This document shows positions 30,441-37,315 of a stretch of DNA of 39,965 bases, piece after piece (the first letter of the stretch is position 1; the number at the start of each line of letters is the position of its first letter). The stretch is from NCBI GenBank assembly GCA_934643865.1, contig CAKUCX010000028.1:1-39965 (forward strand), in the 5' to 3' direction. Source of the stretch: an uncultured Kiritimatiellota bacterium. Lineage in GTDB: Bacteria; Verrucomicrobiota; Kiritimatiellia; RFP12; UBA1067. The notes beneath the pieces are model-generated. The model did no database searches and had not been told where the DNA came from. It saw only the letters and a list, made by a program, of their open reading frames with translations. A program made the translations under genes and the position numbers.

Positions 30441-31394
30441 ATGTTCCGCTACATCGCCAGACGCCTCCTGGAGCTGGTTCCGACGACGTTCGGGATCCTC
30501 GTCCTGACGTTCGTGCTGTTCCATGTCGTGGGCGGGTCGCCCGCCCTCGCCGTCCTCGGCAAGAACGCGACGAAGGAATCGATCGCCGCGTTCAACGCGC
30601 GCTACGGCTACGACAAGCCGCTCCTCGTCAACACGGCGAAGGGGGCCTCGCCCTTCGATTCGCAGTTCTGCCGCTTCGTGGGGAACCTCGCGAAGGGCGA
30701 CTTCGGCATCTCGACGCAGTACGACGAGCCGGTGGCGGACATCCTCGCGCGCGGCGTGGGGCCGTCGCTCTCGCTGACCGTGCCGATTCTCGTGGGGGGG
30801 ACGGTCGTCGCCCTCTCCCTTGCGCTCCTGTGCGCCGCGTTCCGGGGGGGCGTCCTCGACCGCGCCGTCCTCGTCGGTTCGACCGTCCTCATGAGCGTCA
30901 ACTACGTCGTGTGGGTCCTCGCGGGGCAGTTCTTCCTCGCGTTCAAGGCGCGCCTCTTCCCCATCTGGGGCTACGCGGGCTGGACGTACCTCGCGCTGCC
31001 CGTCGTGATCGGCGTCGTCTCGGGGCTCGGCGTGGACGTGCGGTTCTTCCGCACGGCGATCCTCGACGAGATCTACAAGCCCTACGTGCGCACGGCCCGC
31101 GCGAAGGGGCTCTCCGGCGCGGCGATCCTCGTGAGGCACGTCCTCCGCAACGCGCTCATCCCGATCATCACCTACGTCTCCCTCGCGATTCCCTACCTCT
31201 TCACGGGCTCGCTGCTCCTCGAGAGCTTCTTCGGCATCCCGGGGCTCGGCAGCGTCTCCCTCAACGCCATCCACTCCGCCGACATGGCCGTCGTGCGCGC
31301 CGTCGTCGTCCTCGGCGCGCTCCTCTACCAGGGCGTCAACCTCGCAACCGACCTCTGCTACGCGGCCCTCGACCCGCGCGTGCGGCTGGGGTAA
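30441..31394 (+). CDS. ABC transporter permease, DppB/OppB type
   Basis: 317 residues. The N-terminus MFRYIARRLLELVPTTFGIL is characteristic of the first membrane segment of DppB/OppB permeases, followed by a large periplasmic loop (ALAVLGKNATKESIAAF to GDFGISTQYDEPV). About six helices are present. The EAA loop that docks the ATPase is YVRTARAKGLSGAAIL and RHVLRNALIPI near residue 220-240, and the ending DLCYAALDPRVRLG matches the family. It forms half of the membrane pore for peptides, nickel or oligosaccharides. The partner permease is separated from it by a GH31 gene; no ATPase or solute-binding protein is in the window. Confidence 0.92.
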   Translation: MFRYIARRLLELVPTTFGILVLTFVLFHVVGGSPALAVLGKNATKESIAAFNARYGYDKPLLVNTAKGASPFDSQFCRFVGNLAKGDFGISTQYDEPVADILARGVGPSLSLTVPILVGGTVVALSLALLCAAFRGGVLDRAVLVGSTVLMSVNYVVWVLAGQFFLAFKARLFPIWGYAGWTYLALPVVIGVVSGLGVDVRFFRTAILDEIYKPYVRTARAKGLSGAAILVRHVLRNALIPIITYVSLAIPYLFTGSLLLESFFGIPGLGSVSLNAIHSADMAVVRAVVVLGALLYQGVNLATDLCYAALDPRVRLG

Positions 31395-31425
31395 AGGACT
31401 TTCAACCACGAATGGAGAACGAACG

Positions 31426-33066
31426 ATGAACACGACACTTCTGGCCGCCTCGGCGTCGGGCCTCCTCGCGCTTTCGGCCCTCGCCGGCACGGCGACCGTC
31501 AAGATGAACCCCGGCGAGAACTGGTGGGGCGCGGCGAACTTCTTCGGCACGAAGATGCCGTTCACGGAGAAGACCGAGCTGCGCATCGACCTGCGGCGGG
31601 ACAACTACCACAACCAATGCGCGTCCCTCCTCGTCTCCGACCAGGGGCGCGTCGCCTGGGCGGACGCCCAGGCGCTCTTCACGCTGAAGGACGGCACGAT
31701 CACCGTCGAGGCCGCCTCCGACGTCGTCGTCGAGACGGCCGGTGCCTCCCTCCCGGAAGCCTACCGCCACGCGATGCGCAAGTGGTTCCCCGCAAGCGGC
31801 AAGATGCCCGACGCGCTCTTCTTCAGCGCGCCGCAGCTCAACACCTGGATCGAGCTGACCTATCACCAGAACGAGAAGGACATCCTCGCCTACGCGCAGT
31901 CCATGCTCGACAACGGCGTCCCGGCGGGCGTCCTCATGATCGACGACACCTGGCAGGCCGGCTACGGCGACTGGCGCTTCGAGCCCACGCGCTTCCGCGA
32001 CCCGAAGGGCATGATGGACAGGCTCCACGCGATGGGCTACAAGGTGATGCTCTGGATGTGCCCCTACGTGGGCATGGACATCCCGGCCTTCCGCCGAATC
32101 GCCTGGGGCACGAACCCCGACGACGTGAAGGGCTATCCCGTCAAGGGCGGCTTCCTCGCCGAGAAGGGGAAGCGCCCCGCCGCCAACGGCCGCGTCGCGG
32201 CGAAGCCCTGCCGCTGGTGGAACGGCATCAGCGCGTTCCTCGACTTTTCGCACCCGAACGCGAACGCCTGGTTCACGGAGACGCTCGACGGCCTCGTGCG
32301 CGACTACGGCGTGGACGGCTTCAAGCTCGACGGCGCCGACCTCACGGCCTACAACCTGAACACCTGCGAGGCGCTCGACCCCAAGGCGACGAACGGCTCG
32401 CTCAACAACGGCTACGCCGCCTACGCGCTCAAGTACCCGTTCTGCGAGATCCGCAACCTCTGGCGCCTCCAGCAGATGCCCGTCGTCGTGCGCCTCCACG
32501 ACAAGCCGCACACGTGGGAGGCCCTGCGCCGCATCACGGCCGACATGATCGCCGCCGGCCTCATCGGCCAGCCGTTCATCTGCCCCGACATGGTGGGCGG
32601 CGGCGAGTGGACGGCGTTCATCCCCGGCTCTCCGTTTGAACCCGACCTCTTCGTGCGCAGCGCGCAGATCCACGCCCTCTGCCCGATGATGCAGTTCTCC
32701 GCCTCCCCCTGGCGCATCCTCGACGCCGAACGCCAGAAGATCGTGCGCGACACGGTCGCCCTGCGCCAGAAGTTCGCGCCGCTCTTCGTCGAGCTCGCGC
32801 GGAAGGCCGCCGTGGACGGCGAGCCGATCCTCCGCAGCCTCGAATACAACTATCCGAACCGGGGCTACGCCGCCGTCATCGACGAGTTCATGATGGGGAC
32901 GGACCTCCTCGTCGCGCCGCAGATGGACAAGGGCGCCGCCGCGCGCACGGTCGTGGTGCCGCCCGGCACCTGGACGGCGGACGACGGCACGACGGTCGTC
33001 GGGCCGGCGACTGTCACGGTCCAGACGCCCCTCGCCCGCCTCCCCCACTTCGTCCGCGCCAAGTAG
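31426..33066 (+). CDS. Secreted GH31 family glycoside hydrolase
   Basis: 546 residues. GGAG at 31414-31417 supports ATG 31426; the signal peptide is LLAASASGLLALSALAGTA. The barrel carries GH31 hallmarks: IDDTWQAGYGDWRF, the nucleophile Asp302 in GVDGFKLDGAD, and the likely acid/base Asp388 in FICPDMVGG. The C-terminal beta domain (DLLVAPQMDKGAAARTVVVP, then GTWTADDG) is also family-typical. GH31 enzymes retain configuration and release alpha-linked glucose, xylose or galactose. This one is short, lacking the large N-terminal beta-sandwich of many members. Its gene sits exactly between two permease genes of one transporter, so it probably trims the transported oligosaccharide in the periplasm. 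Confidence 0.9.
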   Translation: MNTTLLAASASGLLALSALAGTATVKMNPGENWWGAANFFGTKMPFTEKTELRIDLRRDNYHNQCASLLVSDQGRVAWADAQALFTLKDGTITVEAASDVVVETAGASLPEAYRHAMRKWFPASGKMPDALFFSAPQLNTWIELTYHQNEKDILAYAQSMLDNGVPAGVLMIDDTWQAGYGDWRFEPTRFRDPKGMMDRLHAMGYKVMLWMCPYVGMDIPAFRRIAWGTNPDDVKGYPVKGGFLAEKGKRPAANGRVAAKPCRWWNGISAFLDFSHPNANAWFTETLDGLVRDYGVDGFKLDGADLTAYNLNTCEALDPKATNGSLNNGYAAYALKYPFCEIRNLWRLQQMPVVVRLHDKPHTWEALRRITADMIAAGLIGQPFICPDMVGGGEWTAFIPGSPFEPDLFVRSAQIHALCPMMQFSASPWRILDAERQKIVRDTVALRQKFAPLFVELARKAAVDGEPILRSLEYNYPNRGYAAVIDEFMMGTDLLVAPQMDKGAAARTVVVPPGTWTADDGTTVVGPATVTVQTPLARLPHFVRAK

Positions 33067-33969
33067 ATGGCGGCGGTCTGGACACTCTTCCGGCGTCTGA
33101 AACGGGGCGGTCGGCTCTGCCTCCTCGTCATCGCGGCGTACTTTGCGCTCGCGCTGTACGGGGAGGTGCAGTACCGCGTCGCGCGCGCGCGCGACGTCAC
33201 GCCCGCCTACAACGTCGTCCGAGAGGACTGCCGCTACCTGCCGCCCCTTACGCGCCGTGTCCCCAAGGGTGGGACGGAGGCTGCGCGTTTCTTCCTCCTC
33301 GGCACGGACAACCTGGGGCGCGACGTCGCCGCGCGCCTCGTGCAGGGTGCGCGCATCGCGTTCCACGTGGGCATCATGACCTCGCTCATCGCGATTCCGC
33401 TCGGCGTCTTCCTCGGCCTTCTCGGCGGCTATTTCGGCGGGAAGGTCGATTCGGTCGTCGTGTGGCTCTGCGCGACCGTCGCCTCCATGCCGGGGCTCCT
33501 CTTCATCCTCGCGATTTCGCTCGTCGTCGGGCAGGGGCTGCTCGGCATCTACCTCGGCATCGGCCTCACGACGTGGGTGGGGGTGTGCCGCACGATCCGC
33601 GCGGAGGTGATGAAGCACAAGGGCCGCGCCTACGTGCAGGCCGCGCGCGTTCTCGGGTATTCGCACCTGCGGATCATGTTCCGCCACATCCTGCCGAACG
33701 TCGCGCACATCATCCTCATCCAGTTCTCGATCCGTTTCCCGGGGGCCGTCGCGACGGAGGTGTTCATCTCGTTCCTCGGCATCGGCGTGCAGGGCGAGCC
33801 GAGCTGGGGCATCATGATCAACAACGCCCGCCTCCGCCTCTGGCAGGGCATCTGGTGGGAGATGACGTTCGTCACGCTCGCGATCTTCACGCTCGTCCTC
33901 GTCTTCAACCACCTCGCGGACGAACTGCGCGACCTCCTCGACCCCGCCCTCCGCAACGCGCGCGCCTAG
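33067..33969 (+). CDS. ABC transporter permease, DppC/OppC type
   Basis: 300 residues; the ATG follows the GH31 stop with no gap. An N-terminal helix (LCLLVIAAYFALALYG) precedes a periplasmic stretch and the family motif LGTDNLGRDVAARLVQGARI. Five further helices follow, with the EAA loop YVQAARVLGYSHLRIMFRHILPN near residue 195-215 and the ending LADELRDLLDPALRNA, all as in DppC/OppC. It pairs with the permease at 30441. There are no binding protein or ATPase genes nearby, so it must borrow ATPases from elsewhere or the transporter is split. A GC-rich hairpin follows the stop. Confidence 0.92.
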   Translation: MAAVWTLFRRLKRGGRLCLLVIAAYFALALYGEVQYRVARARDVTPAYNVVREDCRYLPPLTRRVPKGGTEAARFFLLGTDNLGRDVAARLVQGARIAFHVGIMTSLIAIPLGVFLGLLGGYFGGKVDSVVVWLCATVASMPGLLFILAISLVVGQGLLGIYLGIGLTTWVGVCRTIRAEVMKHKGRAYVQAARVLGYSHLRIMFRHILPNVAHIILIQFSIRFPGAVATEVFISFLGIGVQGEPSWGIMINNARLRLWQGIWWEMTFVTLAIFTLVLVFNHLADELRDLLDPALRNARA

Positions 33970-33992
33970 GAGGGGGGGCGTGCCGCCCATTC

Positions 33993-34021
33993 GGGCGTTC
34001 CCGAAAAGGGAACACGCGCCC
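33993..34021 (+). terminator. GC-rich hairpin after the permease operon
   Basis: GTTCCC (33997-34002) pairs with GGGAAC (34008-34013) around GAAAA, and GGGC (33993-33996) can pair with GCCC (34018-34021) across a small bulge. There is no U-tract. It separates dppC-like from the fabD promoter. Confidence 0.45.
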
Positions 34022-34031
34022 GCGCATTTGT

Positions 34032-34039
34032 GCTATCAT
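34032..34039 (+). promoter_or_regulatory. Extended -10 promoter of fabD
   Basis: TGCTATCAT, TATCAT at 34034-34039. GGAG at 34055-34058 and ATG 34068 follow. Confidence 0.6.
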
Positions 34040-34067
34040 ATCCGAAAAAGTTTTGGAGATTTCAACC

Positions 34068-34988
34068 ATGTCTGATTGCTGCGTATTTGCGGGCCAAGGG
34101 GCCCAGGTGCCTGGAATGGGCAGGGACTTCGCCGAGGCGGACGCCGCGGCGATGGCCCTCTTCGACAAGGCGAACGCCGTCCTCGGCTTCGACCTGAAGA
34201 AGATCTGCTTCGAGGGTCCCGCCGAGGCGCTGACGAAGTCCAACGTCTGCCAGCCCGCCATCTTCGTGACGAGCTACGCCGCCTACCTCGCGCTCCAGAA
34301 GAGGCGCGCGACGCCGTTCGCGGCGGCGGCCGGCCTCTCGCTCGGCGAGTGGGGCGCGCTCTGCGCGGCGGGCGTCCTCGACTTCGACGCGACGCTGACG
34401 GTGCTGGAGGCGCGCGGCCGTTTCATGCAGGAGGCGTGCGAGGCCACGCCGAGCGGCATGATCGCCATCGTGGGCGCCTCGCCCGCGCAGCTGGACGAGC
34501 TGTGCGCGAAGACGGGCTGCACGCCCGCGAACATCAACTCGGCGGCGCAGGTCGTCCTCTCCGGCGACAAGGCGCAGGTCGCCGCCGCCGCCGCGACGGC
34601 GAAGGAACTCGGCATCAAGCGCGCGATCCCGCTCGCGACGGCGGGGGCGTTCCACTCGAAGTTCATGCAGCCGGCGCGCGAGAAGCTCGCGCCCGTCCTC
34701 GACGGCATCACGTTCCACGCACCGAAGATCCCCGTGATCTCGAACGTGACGGGCAGGGTCCATTCCTCCGATCCCGCCGAGATCAAGGACGTGATGCTCC
34801 GCCAGGTCACCGAGACGACGCGGTGGGCGGACGACATCGCGGCGGCGAAGGCGCTCGGTTGCACGCGGTTCATCGAGTTCGGTCCGGGCAAGGTGCTGTC
34901 GGGCCTCATCAAGAAGATCGACGCCGCGCTCACGACGCTCAACGTCTCCGATCTGGCGACGCTGGACGCAACCGTGTCCGCACTGTAA
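34068..34988 (+). CDS. fabD: Malonyl-CoA:ACP transacylase
   Basis: 306 residues, the normal FabD length. It moves malonyl from CoA to acyl carrier protein for fatty-acid elongation. VFAGQGAQVPGMG supplies the oxyanion region, Ser91 in GLSLGEWGAL is the nucleophile, and His196 in AGAFHSKFM is the catalytic base. The usual GHSLGE is GLSLGE here, a variant I associate with chlamydial and plant enzymes, so it is not a defect. GGAG upstream supports ATG 34068; the much longer frame from 33462 is shadow sequence across the permease gene. fabG follows after 26 bases and acpP after another promoter, giving a fabD-fabG-acpP cluster; fabH and fabF are not in the window. Confidence 0.96.
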   Translation: MSDCCVFAGQGAQVPGMGRDFAEADAAAMALFDKANAVLGFDLKKICFEGPAEALTKSNVCQPAIFVTSYAAYLALQKRRATPFAAAAGLSLGEWGALCAAGVLDFDATLTVLEARGRFMQEACEATPSGMIAIVGASPAQLDELCAKTGCTPANINSAAQVVLSGDKAQVAAAAATAKELGIKRAIPLATAGAFHSKFMQPAREKLAPVLDGITFHAPKIPVISNVTGRVHSSDPAEIKDVMLRQVTETTRWADDIAAAKALGCTRFIEFGPGKVLSGLIKKIDAALTTLNVSDLATLDATVSAL

Positions 34989-35014
34989 GGGCATTTAAGG
35001 AATAGGAGTTGGAA

Positions 35015-35779
35015 ATGGGTAACTTGGACGGCAAGGTCGCCATCGTCACCGGTGCGGGGCGTGGCATTGGCCAGCAGATCGCGAAGAAGCTCGCTGAGGC
35101 GGGCGCCAAGGTCGCGGTGGTGGACCTCCAGGCGGATTGGTGCCGGGAGACGGTCGATCTCGTCGAGGCGGCCGGTTCGACAGCCCTCGCGCTCGGCTGC
35201 AACGTGGCGGAGAGCGCCGAGGTCGATGCGTGCGTGAAGCGCGTCATCGAGGCGTTCGGCACCGTGGACATCCTCGTGAACAACGCGGGCATCACGAAGG
35301 ACGGCCTTCTCATGCGCATGAGCGATGCGGACTGGGACGCCGTGCTGAACGTCAACCTGAAGGGCACGTTCCTCTTCACGCGCGCCGTCGCGCGCCCGAT
35401 GATGAAGAACAAGGCCGCCGACGGCACGCAGCTCGGCGGCGTGATCATCAACCTCGCCTCCGTCGTCGGCATCATGGGCAACGCCGGCCAGGCGAACTAC
35501 ACGGCCTCGAAGGGCGGCGTGATTGCCCTCACGAAGACGACGGCCAAAGAGCTTGGCTCCCGCAACGTGCGCTGCAACGCCGTCGCGCCCGGCTTCATCC
35601 AGTCCAAGATGACGGACGTGCTGCCGGACGACGTGAAGAAGGCGTACATGGACACGATCCCGCTGAAGCGTTTCGGCACGGCCGAGGACATCGCCCAGTG
35701 CGTCGCCTTCCTCGCCAGTCCCGCCGCCGCCTACATCACGGGGCAGGTCATTTCCGTCAACGGCGGCATGATTGGCTAA
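35015..35779 (+). CDS. fabG: 3-oxoacyl-ACP reductase
   Basis: 254 residues. It reduces 3-oxoacyl-ACP to 3-hydroxyacyl-ACP with NADPH. The short-chain dehydrogenase features are complete: TGAGRGIG cofactor loop, NNAGIT, catalytic Ser149 (NLASVVG), Tyr162 and Lys166 (YTASK), and the C-terminal ITGQVISVNGGMIG. I chose ATG 35015, which has AGGAG at 35004-35008 six bases upstream; TTG 35009, in frame, lies directly after it and cannot be used with it. It is part of the fab cluster, probably on the fabD transcript. Confidence 0.95.
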   Translation: MGNLDGKVAIVTGAGRGIGQQIAKKLAEAGAKVAVVDLQADWCRETVDLVEAAGSTALALGCNVAESAEVDACVKRVIEAFGTVDILVNNAGITKDGLLMRMSDADWDAVLNVNLKGTFLFTRAVARPMMKNKAADGTQLGGVIINLASVVGIMGNAGQANYTASKGGVIALTKTTAKELGSRNVRCNAVAPGFIQSKMTDVLPDDVKKAYMDTIPLKRFGTAEDIAQCVAFLASPAAAYITGQVISVNGGMIG

Positions 35780-35792
35780 GTCGCTTCGCTTC

Positions 35793-35831
35793 TTCCGTCA
35801 TTTCGTGATTTATTTTTAAGATATGACGGAA
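35793..35831. other. Inverted repeat after fabG
   Basis: TTCCGTCAT (35793-35801) and ATGACGGAA (35823-35831) are perfect 9-bp complements around an AT-rich 21-base loop. It may be a weak terminator for fabG or a regulator site before the acpP promoter; there is no flanking U-run to decide. Confidence 0.4.
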
Positions 35832-35856
35832 TTTCCGGACGGGGGACGTTGCCCTC

Positions 35857-35885
35857 TTGCACAGGGGGCGAAGTTTTAGTAAACT
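35857..35885 (+). promoter_or_regulatory. Promoter of acpP
   Basis: TTGCAC (35857-35862), a 17-base spacer and TAAACT (35880-35885). AAGGAG at 35904-35909 precedes ATG 35917. A separate promoter is expected because acyl carrier protein is needed in large amounts. Confidence 0.6.
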
Positions 35886-35916
35886 AATCATTGTTCCAAC
35901 CATAAGGAGAAAACAA

Positions 35917-36183
35917 ATGGCAGGCAAGCTTGAAGATCGCGTGAAAGAGATTATCGTTGACCAGCTCGGCGTCAATGCGGAGCAGGTCAATCTGGAGGCG
36001 TCGTTCATCGACGATCTGGGCGCGGACTCGCTCGACTCCGTCGAGCTGATCATGGCCTTTGAGGAAGAGTTCGGCGCGGCGATTCCCGAGGAGGATGCCG
36101 AAAAGCTTACGCACGTGGGCAAGGTCATCGAGTACCTCAAGAGCAAGGGCTACGGCGACGACGGTTCGGCGCCGGCCAAGTAA
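35917..36183 (+). CDS. acpP: Acyl carrier protein
   Basis: 88 residues, acidic. The phosphopantetheine attachment site is Ser38 in GADSLDSVELIMAFEEEFG, the DSL motif at the start of helix II. Helix I (EDRVKEIIVDQLGV) and helix III/IV (EDAEKLTHVGKVIEYLKSK) are as expected. AAGGAG upstream supports ATG 35917; an in-frame extension to 35857 covers the promoter. It carries growing acyl chains for FabD and FabG encoded upstream. A hairpin with a T-rich tail lies 22 bases after its stop, giving a short monocistronic message. Confidence 0.97.
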   Translation: MAGKLEDRVKEIIVDQLGVNAEQVNLEASFIDDLGADSLDSVELIMAFEEEFGAAIPEEDAEKLTHVGKVIEYLKSKGYGDDGSAPAK

Positions 36184-36204
36184 GAAAGCGGACAGCCGTT
36201 CAGG

Positions 36205-36247
36205 AAGAGAAGGGACAGGCCCGCGGCTTGCCCCTTCTCTTTGTCTA
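36205..36247 (+). terminator. Intrinsic terminator of acpP
   Basis: AAGAGAAGGG (36205-36214) pairs with CCCTTCTCTT (36232-36241), followed by TTTGTCT. It ends two bases before the ruvB ATG. Confidence 0.7.
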
Positions 36248-36249
36248 GA

Positions 36250-37254
36250 ATGAAGAACGAGCGTCCGAGCGACGAGCTGAACAGGCGGAACGCGGCCTTC
36301 GACAACACGCTGCGCCCCGGGCAGTTCGCCGACTTCGTCGGCCAGCGGAAGATCCGCGACCGGCTGGAGCTTGCGGTCGAGGCCGCGAAGGACCGGGGGG
36401 AGACGCTGGACCACGTGCTGTTTTCGGGCCCTCCGGGGCTCGGCAAGACGACGCTCTCGTACATCCTCGGCGACGCGATGGGCGTCCACGTGAAGACGAC
36501 GAGCGGCCCCGTCCTCACGAAGCCGGCAGACCTCGCCGGGCTGTTGACCTCCCTGGAGGCGGGCGACATCGTCTTCATCGACGAGATCCACCGCATGGCG
36601 AAGACGGTGGAGGAATACCTCTACTCCGCGATGGAGGACTTCGCCATCGACATCCTCATCGACCAAGGCCCGAACGCCCGCAGCGTGCGCCTGGAGCTGC
36701 CGCGCTTCACCCTCGTGGGCGCGACGACGCGCATCGGCCTCATCGCCGCGCCGCTCCGCGCCCGCTTCGGCCTCGTCAACCGCCTCGGCTTCTACGAGCC
36801 GGCGGAGCTTGCGGCCATCGTCACGCGCTCGGCGGCGAAACTGAACGTCGGCATCGATCCCGACGGGGCGCTGGAGATCGCGGCCCGCTCGCGCGGGACG
36901 CCGCGCATCGCCAACAACCTGCTCCGCCGCGTGCGGGACTACGCGCAGGTGCGGGCGGGCAACCGCATCACGAAGCAGGTTGCCGTCGCGTCCCTCTCGC
37001 TCCTGGAGATCGACCCGCAGGGGCTTGACGAGATGGACGTCAGGATCCTCGAAACCATCTGCGAGAAGTTCGGGGGCGGCCCCGTCGGCCTCTCCACGAT
37101 CGCCGTGAGCGTGGGTGAGGAGCCCGACACGATCGAGGAGGCCTACGAGCCGTTTCTGATCATGGAAGGGTATCTCGACCGGACGCCGAAGGGGCGTGTC
37201 GCGACGGCGCGCGCCTGGCAGAGGCTGGGCCTCGACGCGCCGGCGGCGCGGTAG
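36250..37254 (+). CDS. ruvB: Holliday junction branch migration helicase RuvB
   Basis: 334 residues. The AAA+ motor of RuvABC pumps DNA through the RuvA tetramer. Walker A is GPPGLGKTT (Lys66), Walker B IVFIDEIHR (Asp111), sensor GATTRIGLI, arginine-finger region APLRARFG, and the C-terminal winged helix includes GGPVGLSTIAVSVGEE and the family-typical IMEGYLDRTPKGR. ATG 36250 has no ribosome binding site and begins just after the acpP terminator, so a leaderless or read-through transcript is implied; the alternative TTG 36241 is within the terminator. RuvA and RuvC are not in the window. Confidence 0.96.
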   Translation: MKNERPSDELNRRNAAFDNTLRPGQFADFVGQRKIRDRLELAVEAAKDRGETLDHVLFSGPPGLGKTTLSYILGDAMGVHVKTTSGPVLTKPADLAGLLTSLEAGDIVFIDEIHRMAKTVEEYLYSAMEDFAIDILIDQGPNARSVRLELPRFTLVGATTRIGLIAAPLRARFGLVNRLGFYEPAELAAIVTRSAAKLNVGIDPDGALEIAARSRGTPRIANNLLRRVRDYAQVRAGNRITKQVAVASLSLLEIDPQGLDEMDVRILETICEKFGGGPVGLSTIAVSVGEEPDTIEEAYEPFLIMEGYLDRTPKGRVATARAWQRLGLDAPAAR

Positions 37255-37279
37255 GCCGTTGGCGGGGGATTGGATGTTC

Positions 37280-37315
37280 AGGAGGAGCGAGGACATGAGG
37301 AGGAGCGAGGACATG
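37280..37315 (+). repeat. Perfect 18-bp tandem duplication of ribosome binding site plus start codon
   Basis: AGGAGGAGCGAGGACATG at 37280-37297 is repeated exactly at 37298-37315. Each copy holds AGGAGG eight bases before an ATG, and 18 is a multiple of three, so both starts share one frame. Confidence 0.9.

Noticed and set aside
28413..33990. 1063- and 862-codon minus-strand frames
   Set aside because: Antisense shadows of the orphan, permease and GH31 genes, which have clear domains and ribosome binding sites.
34336..34344. FabD GHSLGE motif changed to GLSLGE as a possible inactivation
   Set aside because: The same variant is, to my memory, normal in chlamydial and plant malonyl transacylases, and Ser91 and His196 are intact.
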